NCBI GenBank assembly: GCA_016186245.1
Contig: JACPLZ010000046.1
Coordinates: 1 to 27,772 of the forward strand
Direction of reading: 5' to 3'
Origin: Candidatus Peregrinibacteria bacterium
GTDB taxonomy: Bacteria; Patescibacteriota; Gracilibacteria; UBA1369; LOWO2-01-FULL-3
DNA length: 27,772 nt
A program made the position numbers and the translations under genes. Shown one piece after another: positions 7,195-15,970 of this stretch; the stretch's first letter is position 1, and each line of letters begins with the position of its first letter. The notes beneath the pieces were generated by a model. That model did not search any database and had not been told where the DNA came from. It saw only the letters and a list, made by a program, of their open reading frames with translations.

Positions 7195-8559
7195 ATGAAA
7201 ACAACCGCAGTCGAAATAGTGGAAATTCTAAGAAAAGCCGGCCATGAGGCGTACTGGGCGGGCGGTTGCGTGCGCGATATGCTTCTTGGCATCAAGCCGA
7301 AAGATTTTGATATTGTTACTTCCGCAAAACCTGACGAAATTGAAAATCTTCTTGAGCATACCATCCCAGTCGGGAAAAAATTCGGTGTTATCCTTGCAAT
7401 CAAAAACGGCCACCATTTTGAAATTGCCACTTTCCGCTCTGATGCGGGATATTCCGATGGGCGGCGTCCCGACGCGGTGGAATTTACAAGCGCCAAAGAG
7501 GATGCCAAACGCCGCGATTTCACAATCAATGCTCTTTTTTACGATCCTGTCGAAGACAAAATTTTCGATTTTGTTGACGGCCAAAAAGATATGCAGGATC
7601 GTCTCATCCGTTTTATCGGCGATCCGGAAAAGCGTATTAACGAGGACCATCTGCGTATTCTCCGCGCCGTCCGTTTTAAAAATACTTATGAAATGCAATA
7701 TCATCCGGAAACTTACCGGGCCATAAAAAAGTATGTCCATCTCATTGAAAAGATTGCCAGAGAACGTGTTGCCGACGAGCTGAACAAAATGATTACGGGC
7801 AAAAATCCCGGCCGGTCTTTTGAGGAACTTTTTGAAATTGGCGCGCTGGAAATGATTATTCCGGAGTTGTGCCGCCTCAAAGGTTTGGCTCAGCCCCTGC
7901 AATATCACAGGGAAGGAGATGTATGGGATCACGCGATTTACGCGCTCGAAAGTCTGACGAAGGAGGAAGATGACCCAAATCCTCTTCCGGAAAAAAAGCC
8001 TTCGCTCGCGCTGACATGGGCGGTATTCCTCCATGATATCGGGAAATACGATACTTTCATGCGCGACAATGACAGAATCCGTTATGACCACCATGCGGAG
8101 GTCGGCGCGGATATCTCCCGCAAAATTCTCAACCGTCTCAAATTTCCCAAAAAAATTATCGATCGCGTCGACTGGCTGATCCGGCATCACATGATGATAA
8201 CGCAGCTCATAGAAATGCCTGATGGCCGCCGCCGCCATTGGTTTCTTCAGCCGGGTTTTGAGGAACTTTTGGAAGTTTACCGCGCTGACGCGCTCGGCAT
8301 AAAACCGATGGATCTTTCGTTGTATGAAAAAATAAAAAAACTTTACAAGCATGAAATTGCTGCATTGAAATTGATGCCGAAGCAATTGATTTCCGGTGAG
8401 GAAATAATGAAAATTTTGGGAATAAAGCCCGGCGAAAAAGTGGGAGAGATTATTGATGAACTAAGAGAGCAGCAGCTGGAAGGCAACATCAAAACCTCTG
8501 CCGAAGCAAAAAAATTCCTCAAAAAATTTCTTTCAAATAGCAGGGCTCGCAGTAAATAG
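7195..8559 (+). CDS. CCA-adding tRNA nucleotidyltransferase with HD domain
   Basis: Adds or repairs the 3' CCA of tRNAs; a poly(A) polymerase in the same superfamily is the alternative. The 454-aa product has the class II nucleotidyltransferase head: GGCVRDMLLG (23-32), catalytic DFD (37-39), the RRDFTINALFYDP strand (106-118) and the EDHLRILRAVRF signature (150-161). A phosphohydrolase HD domain follows in the middle (FLHDIGKY near 284-291, then H-H of the DHHAEVG stretch), as in many bacterial CCA enzymes. The C-terminal arm ends with basic helices. The tRNA-Gly in this window encodes CCA, so the enzyme may mainly repair. It faces the bactofilin gene convergently with a 17-bp gap. Confidence 0.92.
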   Translation: MKTTAVEIVEILRKAGHEAYWAGGCVRDMLLGIKPKDFDIVTSAKPDEIENLLEHTIPVGKKFGVILAIKNGHHFEIATFRSDAGYSDGRRPDAVEFTSAKEDAKRRDFTINALFYDPVEDKIFDFVDGQKDMQDRLIRFIGDPEKRINEDHLRILRAVRFKNTYEMQYHPETYRAIKKYVHLIEKIARERVADELNKMITGKNPGRSFEELFEIGALEMIIPELCRLKGLAQPLQYHREGDVWDHAIYALESLTKEEDDPNPLPEKKPSLALTWAVFLHDIGKYDTFMRDNDRIRYDHHAEVGADISRKILNRLKFPKKIIDRVDWLIRHHMMITQLIEMPDGRRRHWFLQPGFEELLEVYRADALGIKPMDLSLYEKIKKLYKHEIAALKLMPKQLISGEEIMKILGIKPGEKVGEIIDELREQQLEGNIKTSAEAKKFLKKFLSNSRARSK

Positions 8560-8576
8560 TTTCTTGCTCCAAAACT

Positions 8577-9740
8577 TTATAGTTTTCCCTTCGCCCTCAA
8601 AAATTTCCAGTATTCTATTTTCAATAGCGCCATGCTGCCTACGCCGGTGATGAAAAACACTATTGAAACAATCAGTCCCGCATAATAGGGGATAAGGCCG
8701 ACGATGTAATAAATCAGCAACCCCAAAACCAGCATTCCAAACAATTTTATTCGTGAAATTTTCTTCCGATAATCAAAAATATATGCGGACAGCCATGCTG
8801 CCACAAATACTTTGGTGAAGAAAAATACCACGATCAACATTCCAAGAATTATCATGGCGATAGGCACGCCGATTACCGTAATTATCAGAATCATCGCGGC
8901 AATAAAACTGCCGGCCAATGTCAGCAGCCCGACTCCGAAGGATTTTAACAGTTGAGTGCGCGCAAGCAGGGCGGCCCGGGTAACCATTTTCGGCATGAAA
9001 GCCGATACCAAAGCCAACAAAACCAGTGCCGCCAGAAAGCTGAATAGTTTTTGGACTACCAGGAAAAACGTAATATCCTCAAGCAGACTCGCCCTCTCAA
9101 ATTCATTAAAACTGATTTTACCCTGCACTACTCCGGCAGGCACATCCGCCTCAAGTATTGCGGAATAATTGAGATTGCCGTTTATTCTTGCCGATGGCGA
9201 AATCATAAAATCATTTTCCACCGTTACAATAACATCTCCATGCACGCTCCCATTCAAAATCAGCACGCCAAAAATTCCGCGCATATCCTCCGCAATTTCT
9301 CCTTCCACAGTCAGGATTCCCGCGGCCCCGACAAGACTTCCGCCAACTTTTGCATTCCTGCCGACATCAATTTGTCCGCCGGCGGTCACTATGTCGTCGC
9401 CAACGTATCCAAACAACAGCACCTGTCCGCCGATCACCCTTACATCTCCGCTTATATTACCGCTAACCGTAACCCTGCCGCCCGTTACCACGAGATCATC
9501 GCGCACATTTCCGTTAATCACAACCTGTCCGCCCGCGACATAAACATCTCCGTCAACATTACCGTCCACCTGCGCATGTCCGGCAACAACATATATGTCA
9601 TCATCAACATCATTGGAAATAATTACATTTTCGCCCGATTCAAAACCCACTGCCAAAACTTCAGGAGCCGTCAAAACCATCAGCATCATTCCCAAAAAAA
9701 TTCCAAAAATTTTTTTTGCCGCCACGACATCCGTTTTCAT
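8577..9740 (-). CDS. bactofilin-like polymer-forming membrane protein
   Basis: 387-aa envelope protein. A signal or anchor segment occupies residues 1-30. Residues about 38-180 are a right-handed beta-helix built of short repeats (DGNVDGDVYVAGGQ, NGNVRDDLVVTGGR, SGNISGDVRVIGGQ and so on), the polymer-forming fold of bactofilins. The C-terminal half has four or five membrane helices (about 224-248, 265-300, 302-322, 332-350, 353-373). Proteins with this layout are widespread and described as polymer-forming cytoskeletal-like, but their role is not settled. It is the last gene of the LCP/HExxH/RlmD group, 19 bp behind RlmD; it may also have its own promoter inside the end of that gene. Confidence 0.88.
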   Translation of the reverse strand: MKTDVVAAKKIFGIFLGMMLMVLTAPEVLAVGFESGENVIISNDVDDDIYVVAGHAQVDGNVDGDVYVAGGQVVINGNVRDDLVVTGGRVTVSGNISGDVRVIGGQVLLFGYVGDDIVTAGGQIDVGRNAKVGGSLVGAAGILTVEGEIAEDMRGIFGVLILNGSVHGDVIVTVENDFMISPSARINGNLNYSAILEADVPAGVVQGKISFNEFERASLLEDITFFLVVQKLFSFLAALVLLALVSAFMPKMVTRAALLARTQLLKSFGVGLLTLAGSFIAAMILIITVIGVPIAMIILGMLIVVFFFTKVFVAAWLSAYIFDYRKKISRIKLFGMLVLGLLIYYIVGLIPYYAGLIVSIVFFITGVGSMALLKIEYWKFLRAKGKL

Positions 9741-9746
9741 AAACTC

Positions 9747-9774
9747 ACTATATCAGAACTCATTTTTCCAGCAA
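9747..9774 (-). promoter_or_regulatory. possible internal promoter of the bactofilin-like gene
   Basis: Minus strand: -35 TTGCTG at 9769-9774, 16-bp spacer, -10 TATAGT at 9747-9752, 6 nt before the ATG. The -35 falls within an 18-bp duplication at the end of the RlmD gene, which supplies a second TTGCTG 18 bp upstream. Confidence 0.35.
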
Positions 9775-11187
9775 GCAGTGTTTTTCCAGCAAGCAGACAT
9801 TCTCAATATGGAAAGTATGCGGAAACATATCGACCGGCTGGACTTTTTTAAGCATAAAGCCGTGCCTCTTTAGCTGATCGCAATCTCTGGCCAAAGTAGC
9901 CGGATCACAGGAAACATAAACCAGTTGATTTGCTCCAAGGCCGCCGATTATGTCGATCAGATTTCCAGTCAGACCGGCCCGCGGAGGATCCACGACAATC
10001 AGGGAAGGCTTTTGCCGGATTGCCGGCAAATTTTCCACCACATCGCCGGTGTTAAATTCAATATTGGATATGTCATTTCTCTGCGCGTTTTTTTTTGCCG
10101 CTTTCACCGCTTCTTCATTCAGCTCTATTCCCAAAACTTTTTCCGCATGTTTGGCCATAAATAGTCCGATTGTTCCGATGCCGCAAAAAAAATCAAGCAC
10201 CAGTTCTTGAGGCCTACTTGAAGCCATTTTCAAGACATTGTTATACAAAATTTCCGCCTGAAAAGTATTTACCTGAAAGAACGCCTGCGGCGAAATCGTA
10301 AAATCCAATTCATCGCCATTTTCCAATATCATTTTTTCCGTGATCGCCGGCCTGCCATAAAGCATGGTCTCTTTTATTTTATTGGGCATGCCCCGCCGGC
10401 TGATTATGCTCAAATGGAAAATGGAAACAACTTCTTTGAAGCCCGCCATCAATTCCACAAATTTTTTCAATCCTTCTGCAAGATTTTTTGGAATCTGATC
10501 GGAAGTGTTTAGAATAACCATTACTTCGCCTGTGCGCTTGCAGTCGCGGATAATCAATGATCGCAAAAATCCTTCGCCGTTTGAATATTTGAATGGCGGC
10601 CACTTCAATTTTTTAACTAATTCCCGTGCGGAGTTTACAATTTTTACCGACAATTCCGACTGCAAATGGCATTCATTTATATCAAGAATGTCAAACCTGA
10701 AACCAGGCTGATGCAGTCCCAAAGTAAAATTCATTTTGGAATCATAACCGAAGGTGAATTCCATTTTATTGCGGTAAAAAAACCGATCCTTTGAACCGAT
10801 TATTTTTTCCACCGGAGGATTTGGAATTTTGCCGATGCGCTCAAGTGCATCAATCACATGCTGCTGTTTGAACGCGAGCTGTTTTTCATAAGGCATAAAC
10901 ATCATCTGGCAGCCGCCGCACGCTCCGGAATAAGAGCATCGCGGTTTTATCCGGTCGGTTGATGGCGTGACAATTTCAGTCAGATTTGCCTCTGCATAAT
11001 TATTTTTAATTTTGAAAAAAGAAGCGCGTACCCGGTCTCCCGGCACGGTTTTTTCCACAAAAACAGTCATGCCGTCATGTTTGCCGATACCTGCCCCGCC
11101 GAAAGCCAGCCTCTCAATATCAAGCTCAATGATTTGCCCTTTTTGTCTGTTGGTCATCGTAATTGGGAGCTTAATACAAAGGGTCAT
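9760..11187 (-). CDS. rlmD: 23S rRNA (uracil-C5)-methyltransferase, RlmD/TrmA family
   Basis: S-adenosylmethionine-dependent RNA m5U methyltransferase. The 475-aa product has an N-terminal TRAM RNA-binding domain (about 14-72), four iron-sulfur cysteines C84, C90, C93 and C173, SAM motif LVLDFFCGIGTIG (329-341), DPPRAG (400-405), the catalytic C427 in VSCDPATLARD and the family ending FPHTFHIE (455-462). RlmD and RlmCD/TrmA relatives cannot be told apart by eye, so the exact target uridine is inferred. The start ATG overlaps the TGA of the upstream HExxH gene as ATGA; a second Met at residue 11 is possible. The C-terminus ends in a duplicated CLLEK-H-CLLEK from an 18-bp tandem duplication. 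Confidence 0.9.
   Translation of the reverse strand: MTLCIKLPITMTNRQKGQIIELDIERLAFGGAGIGKHDGMTVFVEKTVPGDRVRASFFKIKNNYAEANLTEIVTPSTDRIKPRCSYSGACGGCQMMFMPYEKQLAFKQQHVIDALERIGKIPNPPVEKIIGSKDRFFYRNKMEFTFGYDSKMNFTLGLHQPGFRFDILDINECHLQSELSVKIVNSARELVKKLKWPPFKYSNGEGFLRSLIIRDCKRTGEVMVILNTSDQIPKNLAEGLKKFVELMAGFKEVVSIFHLSIISRRGMPNKIKETMLYGRPAITEKMILENGDELDFTISPQAFFQVNTFQAEILYNNVLKMASSRPQELVLDFFCGIGTIGLFMAKHAEKVLGIELNEEAVKAAKKNAQRNDISNIEFNTGDVVENLPAIRQKPSLIVVDPPRAGLTGNLIDIIGGLGANQLVYVSCDPATLARDCDQLKRHGFMLKKVQPVDMFPHTFHIENVCLLEKHCLLEK
9763..9796. repeat. 18-bp tandem duplication at the end of rlmD
   Basis: The unit TTTTTCCAGCAAGCAGTG at 9763-9780 is followed directly by 16 identical bases at 9781-9796. 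It is in frame (six codons) and adds CLLEKH to the protein C-terminus, beyond the conserved domain. Confidence 0.9.
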
Positions 11188-11849
11188 GGTTGGACAAGTC
11201 CGCCATACCGTGTCACCCGTAACCAGTCGAAGGATGTAATGATGTCGGCTGCTATTGAAGATAAAACCTGGATTCTGCCTCTCTTATCCCAAAATACCCG
11301 GGATTTTCTCCCACATAATCCATAAATTTTTCGCGCGCCGGCATTCGCATCTCCATTCTTATCAAATTTTTCCGCAAATTCTCGAAACATCGCCGTGCCA
11401 TCCTCGTAATCATGTTCCAAATCGCTTCTGCCAAAAACCGACTCCACAAACGCTTCCACCAGCGCCTCATTTTGGATTTCATTTTTCCGGTGCGCCAATT
11501 CATGCGCCAACACATGCACCAATCTCATAACCGGATGCATCAGCATGATAGGATCGACAAACGTCCCATCTTCTTTCGACTCTCCGACCACATTCCCATC
11601 AAAAACTTGAAAATAAATATCACCCAAATCAATTTCCACATCGTCGCCAATTTTGGCTTTGACCATCGCCAAAGCCCTATTTAGGTTTTGGGAAGCCTGC
11701 TCCGGATCAACGATTTCTTTCCCACCAACTGTTTTTCCACCGTCTGCCAGCGCATTCAATGCCTGCTGCGCGGTAATTTGAGCAGTAGTTGAAACGGCAT
11801 AATCCAGCCCCGAAGCCCTGTTTGGGTCTTGTTCCCTGATAGTTTTCAT
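11184..11849 (-). CDS. hypothetical protein with HExxH metallopeptidase-like motif
   Basis: 221-aa protein without signal peptide. The centre carries VLAHELAHRKNE, giving H116, E117 and H120 as a zinc-binding HExxH helix; E128 or E132 in the following EALVEAFVE stretch could be the third ligand, as in gluzincins. No larger family is recognised, and a peptidase role is an inference from this motif alone. It lies 17 bp behind the LCP gene and shares ATGA with rlmD, so it belongs to that minus-strand operon. It may be a small cytoplasmic minimal-gluzincin-type protein. Confidence 0.7.
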   Translation of the reverse strand: MKTIREQDPNRASGLDYAVSTTAQITAQQALNALADGGKTVGGKEIVDPEQASQNLNRALAMVKAKIGDDVEIDLGDIYFQVFDGNVVGESKEDGTFVDPIMLMHPVMRLVHVLAHELAHRKNEIQNEALVEAFVESVFGRSDLEHDYEDGTAMFREFAEKFDKNGDANAGARKIYGLCGRKSRVFWDKRGRIQVLSSIAADIITSFDWLRVTRYGGLVQP

Positions 11850-11866
11850 CAGGACATTATACCATT

Positions 11867-13987
11867 TTATTTGTTTTCCTCAAAGTGTTCCTTAAAGAAC
11901 CACTTGATAAGATTCCAGTTGTTATCGCGCGGAAGCAGGGTGTAGGCGTGATTTTGGCCCTCACAGTCAGGTTTTGGCTCGCCGGCAGCCGCTGCAGACG
12001 CAAGCATCGCCGCGCAATTCTCGGTGGTAACATATGGCGGCACAAAGAGCACATTCGCGGAATGCATGACCGACATTGAATCGATGTCGTAATTTTGATA
12101 GCGGAAAAAGAACGCCAGGGCTTCATCAAGCGAAATATCCGTCTCTGTCTTATTCAAAACAGTCTTAACGATCTGATAAATAGTATCGGCATCCCCAAAA
12201 CCAAAATTTCTGGCTTTGTCCTGGATCGCCGCCAAAATCTCCTGCTGTCTTTCCGCCCGCGAAAAATCCGATGTGGTTTTGCGGCTCCGTGCAACCCTTA
12301 AAGCCTGCACTCCGCCCAGATGATGATCCCCCTCGTCATAATGCAGCGTACTGGCGATACCGTTATCTACGACTTTATACGACGGATCCACCAGTGGCGC
12401 TGTCAGATGGATATCAACGCCTCCGATCAGATCCACCACATCAATAAACGCGTACATGTCGATCAGAATATATTTGTCCACATTGTAACCGCTGATTTTT
12501 GTAACGGCCTTTTTCAGCTCCGGCATGCCATAATAATAGGCCAATGAATTTATTTTGCGCCCGTTATACATCAAATCCCTCGGAATGCTCACCATGCTGA
12601 TAGACCGCCTTTTATCATCCAAATGCGCCAAAATCATCGTGTCCACATTCATTCCCTGTTTTCCGGTTACAAGAATATTCAAAACGCCTTCATTTTTACT
12701 TATCTCATTGCCATAATCAGGCACGCTGTCAGGGATATCTAAAGTTTTTTTTTTGAGAATCGGATCGAAAAAGAGCAGATTTTCAGCGTTGGTTCCATCC
12801 GGCTTTACTATATTGACTACGCCGGTGGACTTTTCAACCACGATGGAACTGATATGTTTTTTCCCTTCATAAAGATCAAAATAGTACCTCTGATTGTCCT
12901 CGCGCGGCTTGGAAGACATGCTCATTTTGCCCTGCTTCAGGAGCAATTGAAAACCGCCGTCATTTATGGAATTTTTTAAATTTTCCATTACATCAGCCAC
13001 TTTTTTCTGCGTGGAGTTTTGATAGTCCAGCTTTTTTAGGAACGGAGGCAGCGCTGATTTCAGATCGGTCGCCTGGATAGTCGCCAAACTATTTTTGGTA
13101 TCTACAAGCCAAATTGCACGGGTGTCGGTATGCAGAACTATTTCTCCGATCAATTCACCGGACTTGTTATAAACGGAATAGGTATATTTTAAATCGCTGT
13201 CTTTATAAAGTGGATTCAGTTTGAATCCGAGCTGTTTAAGCGCGGTTTGCGTTTCGGGCAGCTTGATAGCCTCTCCGATTTGTTTCTTTTTTTTAAGCAG
13301 TTCTTGACCGTCAGCAAGAAGATTTTCGACATTTTTCTTTAGAAATTTAATCAGCTCATCTTCAAATTCTTCAAAAGAGTCATATGTTTTTTTCTTTTTT
13401 TCATTGATGGTTTTGAATATCAACACCCCATCATCTTTTGAAAGATAAAAGGTTGCCAGGCCGTCATGTTTATTGGTATGAACATTGAGAATATGTGCTT
13501 CGTCATCCTGAATTAAAGGCATCAGCATGAGCTTATTTCCAGAAAGGAATGTTGAGAATTTTTTTGAACCGGCTAGATTTGTCAGCAAAGATTTATTGAA
13601 GCTTAATTTTTCTTTCACCGCTTTATCGGAAACCAGACTTTCCAGATATTGAAACATCGCCATCTGCAATTCATCTTCATTTTTTTCCTCATCATCAATA
13701 TCAGCCTCCAGAGAAGAATAATCCGTTGTTTGCATCCCCAGATACATGCGTGCATCATTCAGATCCTGGCCGATTTTGATATATGAATCCTTGATTTGGC
13801 CGATTTCAGTGATCAAAGAAGTGTCCTTTCCTTCCAGCAGATCAAAAGTGCCAAAGACGCTCTGAACTTGTATATACATACCCAAAAATAGAATGATTGC
13901 CAGACTGAAAATGATATTTCTTTTTGTGAAGTATCGCTTTAAATTGCGAAATTTCAGTTGTTTCAGAGATTTCTTAAGTTTTTGCAT
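11867..13987 (-). CDS. LytR-CpsA-Psr (LCP) family cell-wall ligase-like protein
   Basis: 706-aa membrane-anchored protein. One transmembrane helix at about 24-42 follows a basic N-terminus. A long extracytoplasmic region (50-430) with a charged coiled-coil part is not recognised. The LCP catalytic domain spans about 434-590: NILVTG, D449 in the DTMIL strand, SIPRDL (467-472), and the arginine-rich ALRVARSRKTTSDFSRAERQQ-type loop with R564, R567, D574, R577 and R580. LCP enzymes transfer polyprenyl-linked glycopolymers to peptidoglycan or to proteins. This protein is longer than the usual 300-500 aa because of the N-terminal region. It heads the minus-strand group with the HExxH, rlmD and bactofilin-like genes. 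Confidence 0.9.
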   Translation of the reverse strand: MQKLKKSLKQLKFRNLKRYFTKRNIIFSLAIILFLGMYIQVQSVFGTFDLLEGKDTSLITEIGQIKDSYIKIGQDLNDARMYLGMQTTDYSSLEADIDDEEKNEDELQMAMFQYLESLVSDKAVKEKLSFNKSLLTNLAGSKKFSTFLSGNKLMLMPLIQDDEAHILNVHTNKHDGLATFYLSKDDGVLIFKTINEKKKKTYDSFEEFEDELIKFLKKNVENLLADGQELLKKKKQIGEAIKLPETQTALKQLGFKLNPLYKDSDLKYTYSVYNKSGELIGEIVLHTDTRAIWLVDTKNSLATIQATDLKSALPPFLKKLDYQNSTQKKVADVMENLKNSINDGGFQLLLKQGKMSMSSKPREDNQRYYFDLYEGKKHISSIVVEKSTGVVNIVKPDGTNAENLLFFDPILKKKTLDIPDSVPDYGNEISKNEGVLNILVTGKQGMNVDTMILAHLDDKRRSISMVSIPRDLMYNGRKINSLAYYYGMPELKKAVTKISGYNVDKYILIDMYAFIDVVDLIGGVDIHLTAPLVDPSYKVVDNGIASTLHYDEGDHHLGGVQALRVARSRKTTSDFSRAERQQEILAAIQDKARNFGFGDADTIYQIVKTVLNKTETDISLDEALAFFFRYQNYDIDSMSVMHSANVLFVPPYVTTENCAAMLASAAAAGEPKPDCEGQNHAYTLLPRDNNWNLIKWFFKEHFEENK

Positions 13988-14230
13988 CGCGAATTTCTTG
14001 CTAAATTTTCTGCTAATCTAAAACGGCCAGCAAATCATAGGCAAATTGGCTCTCCTTTGCAAACCAAAACCAGGAACTGATGAAAATTTCTTACGAACTT
14101 CTTGAAATTTGGTAATTCCTTGGCTAAAGTTGCCTGGCGTTACTGTTTTTATGGTATTTTTGACACTGTGAATAATTGCGCACAGTCCGTACGCCATTTC
14201 GCACTGTTGTGCACCGGCCACTTAAAACTT

Positions 14231-14305
14231 GCGGGTATCGTATAAAGGCTATTACCACAGCCTTCCAAGCTGTTGATAGGGGTTCGATTCCCCTTACCCG
14301 CTCCA
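14231..14305 (+). tRNA. tRNA-Gly(TCC), CCA encoded
   Basis: Acceptor stem GCGGGTA / TACCCGC (14231-14237 and 14295-14301), discriminator T302 and encoded CCA at 14303-14305. The anticodon stem is ACAGC / GCTGT around loop CTTCCAA, anticodon TCC. The T arm is AGGGG-TTCGATT-CCCCT. The D stem keeps three clear pairs with one mismatch, and the variable loop is short (4 nt). The last six bases (GCTCCA) are the beginning of the 92-bp inverted repeat, and the recombinase gene stop codon lies inside this tRNA on the other strand. Confidence 0.93.
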
Positions 14306-15766
14306 AACAGTAAATCGCGATTTTTCGGACGCGGCGGCCCACGGAAAACCCAATTCCACGGCGGCTTTTTGGCCGATGATGTGGAAGTTCGAGCCAATTT
14401 TTTGCAGAAAGCTTCGCTTTTCTTCTAAATTTCCAGAATCAACGTAGTTGATGGCTTGGTGAGCCGACAAAATCCATTCTTTAAAGAGTTCGAGCCAACG
14501 GAGTCCTCTTCCGCCGGATTCTTTTAAATTCTCTTTGATTTCAATTTTACGGTTTAAGATTTTTTTCTTAGTTTCGGTATATTCTTCATTGGTTATGGCT
14601 TGCTCAAGGTAGGCATCGAGGAGACGAATTTGCTTTCCCTCTAACGCCTTGAGTTCCATTTTGATTTCACCGGCGGAAGAGGACGCAACGGTCGAAGCCT
14701 CCTTGTAATCTTGTTCCCACTGTTTCATAAATTTTTCTTTCCAGTCATCACTCAAAGCAACTTTTTGAAAAAGCTCGTTGAGCTGTTTAACCAGTTCTCT
14801 CTCTTCAACATATTTCTGAGTGCAAACACGGTTCTTTTTGGTGCAGCGGTAATAGATGTACGTGCGGCCTGATTTTTTAATTTTCTTTTCAGCGGTTATT
14901 GCTCGGCCGCACTCTCCACAGCTAAAGATTCCACAAAAAGCAAAAGAATTGTTGTCTTTTGCTTTTTGTGGCTTAGATCGCTGCTCTATTACCCGCTGCA
15001 CCTTATCAAAAAGTTGCTTTGAGATTATTGGCTCGTGAGAACCTTGGTAGGCTTCGCCCTTTCTTGTGATGACGCCATAATAGAATGGATTTTGTAACAT
15101 GCCCTCAATTCTTGAGAGTACCAAAGCATCATTAGTACGTCGGCTCACCAAGCCCAAAGAAAGCGACAATTTTTGTAAATTTTCTAGTGTTGAATCTCCA
15201 GTGGCATACGCCTCAAATAGCGCGCGAACTGCTTTCCATCTTTCAGGGTCTTTAACGATGGTGTGATGCCTCAATTCATTCAAATACCCTACAGGAGCGA
15301 GTCCGGGCAGTTCGCCGCGCCTTAACTTTTGGCGTATGCCACGTTTAATGTTTTCACTCAAATTATCAATGTAATATTTACTTTGCCCAAAAGCGATATT
15401 GAGCATGAACTTTCCTTGAGGCGTTGAATCAAACCAAAAGGTAGGGAATTTTAGCGTTCCTATCTTCGCTTCGTCTACGAGATAGATGATTTTTCCACCA
15501 TCTACGCTATTTCTTGCCAATCTGTCTGGATGCCACGCTAAAATTCCTATGTTATCCAAATGACCGCCAAGTTCTATTTTCTCGATCATCTTATTAAAAA
15601 TCGGTCTGCCGGGCACCTTTGCCGTTTTGCTTTCGATAAATTCCTCAATGACTTCCAGTTTTTCTTTAACGGCAAATTCTCGTAACTCCGTAAGCTGCCC
15701 TTCAATAGAGAGAACTTGGCGGTCATCTTCATCCGTTGATTTTCTGGCATAGATAAAATACTTCAT
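14294..15766 (-). CDS. large serine recombinase (site-specific integrase)
   Basis: 490-aa DNA recombinase that likely integrates and excises the element. Resolvase-type catalytic domain at 1-150 with S10 in YARKSTDED as the nucleophile and the DRLAR stretch (81-85); recombinase domain about 155-265; zinc ribbon with C283, C286, C308 and C315 (FSCGECGR ... YYRCTKKNRVC); C-terminal coiled coil from about 320. The last 30 residues (from NFHIIGQK to the end) are encoded by one arm of a 92-bp inverted repeat and run into the tRNA-Gly 3' end. The stop TAA is at 14294-14296. Orientation is toward the tRNA. It is the only recombinase seen, so it is the natural candidate to move everything from here rightwards. 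Confidence 0.93.
   Translation of the reverse strand: MKYFIYARKSTDEDDRQVLSIEGQLTELREFAVKEKLEVIEEFIESKTAKVPGRPIFNKMIEKIELGGHLDNIGILAWHPDRLARNSVDGGKIIYLVDEAKIGTLKFPTFWFDSTPQGKFMLNIAFGQSKYYIDNLSENIKRGIRQKLRRGELPGLAPVGYLNELRHHTIVKDPERWKAVRALFEAYATGDSTLENLQKLSLSLGLVSRRTNDALVLSRIEGMLQNPFYYGVITRKGEAYQGSHEPIISKQLFDKVQRVIEQRSKPQKAKDNNSFAFCGIFSCGECGRAITAEKKIKKSGRTYIYYRCTKKNRVCTQKYVEERELVKQLNELFQKVALSDDWKEKFMKQWEQDYKEASTVASSSAGEIKMELKALEGKQIRLLDAYLEQAITNEEYTETKKKILNRKIEIKENLKESGGRGLRWLELFKEWILSAHQAINYVDSGNLEEKRSFLQKIGSNFHIIGQKAAVELGFPWAAASEKSRFTVWSG
14300..14305. other. possible attachment-site core in the tRNA-Gly 3' end
   Basis: GCTCCA at the tRNA end is the first part of the repeat shared with 16057-16062 (inverted). 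Serine integrases need only a very short crossover core, so the tRNA/element junction is placed here. The exact two-base crossover cannot be read from one side. Confidence 0.4.
14300..14391. repeat. 92-bp inverted repeat, arm 1 (tRNA end / recombinase 3' end)
   Basis: Starts with the last bases of tRNA-Gly (GCTCCA) and continues through the recombinase C-terminal codons. The reverse complement of 15971-16062 is identical over all 92 bases by direct comparison. The match stops abruptly at both ends. Probable attachment-site boundary. Confidence 0.93.
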
Positions 15767-15910
15767 AGAGCTTTATTGGTTATAGCTTTTGGGCAAACCG
15801 CGCTTTCCAACTTTTGAAAAATATCAATGATGAAAAGCGCGGAAAAATTGTCGCTTTCTTTGACTGGAAATTTAGAAGTTTTGCCTTCGGCAAAAAGCAA
15901 AAAATTGGCT

Positions 15911-15954
15911 ATAAAACCGAATGGTATCCTGTTCATTTTACCATTCGGTTTTAT
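15911..15954. repeat. 16-bp perfect stem-loop
   Basis: ATAAAACCGAATGGTA at 15911-15926 pairs exactly with 15939-15954 around a 12-nt loop (TCCTGTTCATTT). The following GC-rich hairpin CCGCGC-TCC-GCGCGG starts two bases later. Confidence 0.85.
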
Positions 15955-15970
15955 TCCGCGCTCCGCGCGG

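Noticed and set aside
13501..13530. Further copy of the GTCATCCTGAA element inside the LCP gene
   Set aside because: Only about ten bases match, and the sequence codes for an ordinary part of the protein; chance similarity.
14018..14221. 67-codon minus-strand frame between the LCP gene and tRNA-Gly
   Set aside because: No domain, no start signal, composition unlike the neighbours. I see no gene in 13988-14230.
14124..14397. Two short minus-strand frames with GNRTPINSLEG-type peptides
   Set aside because: They are antisense translations of the tRNA-Gly gene, a well-known source of false proteins.
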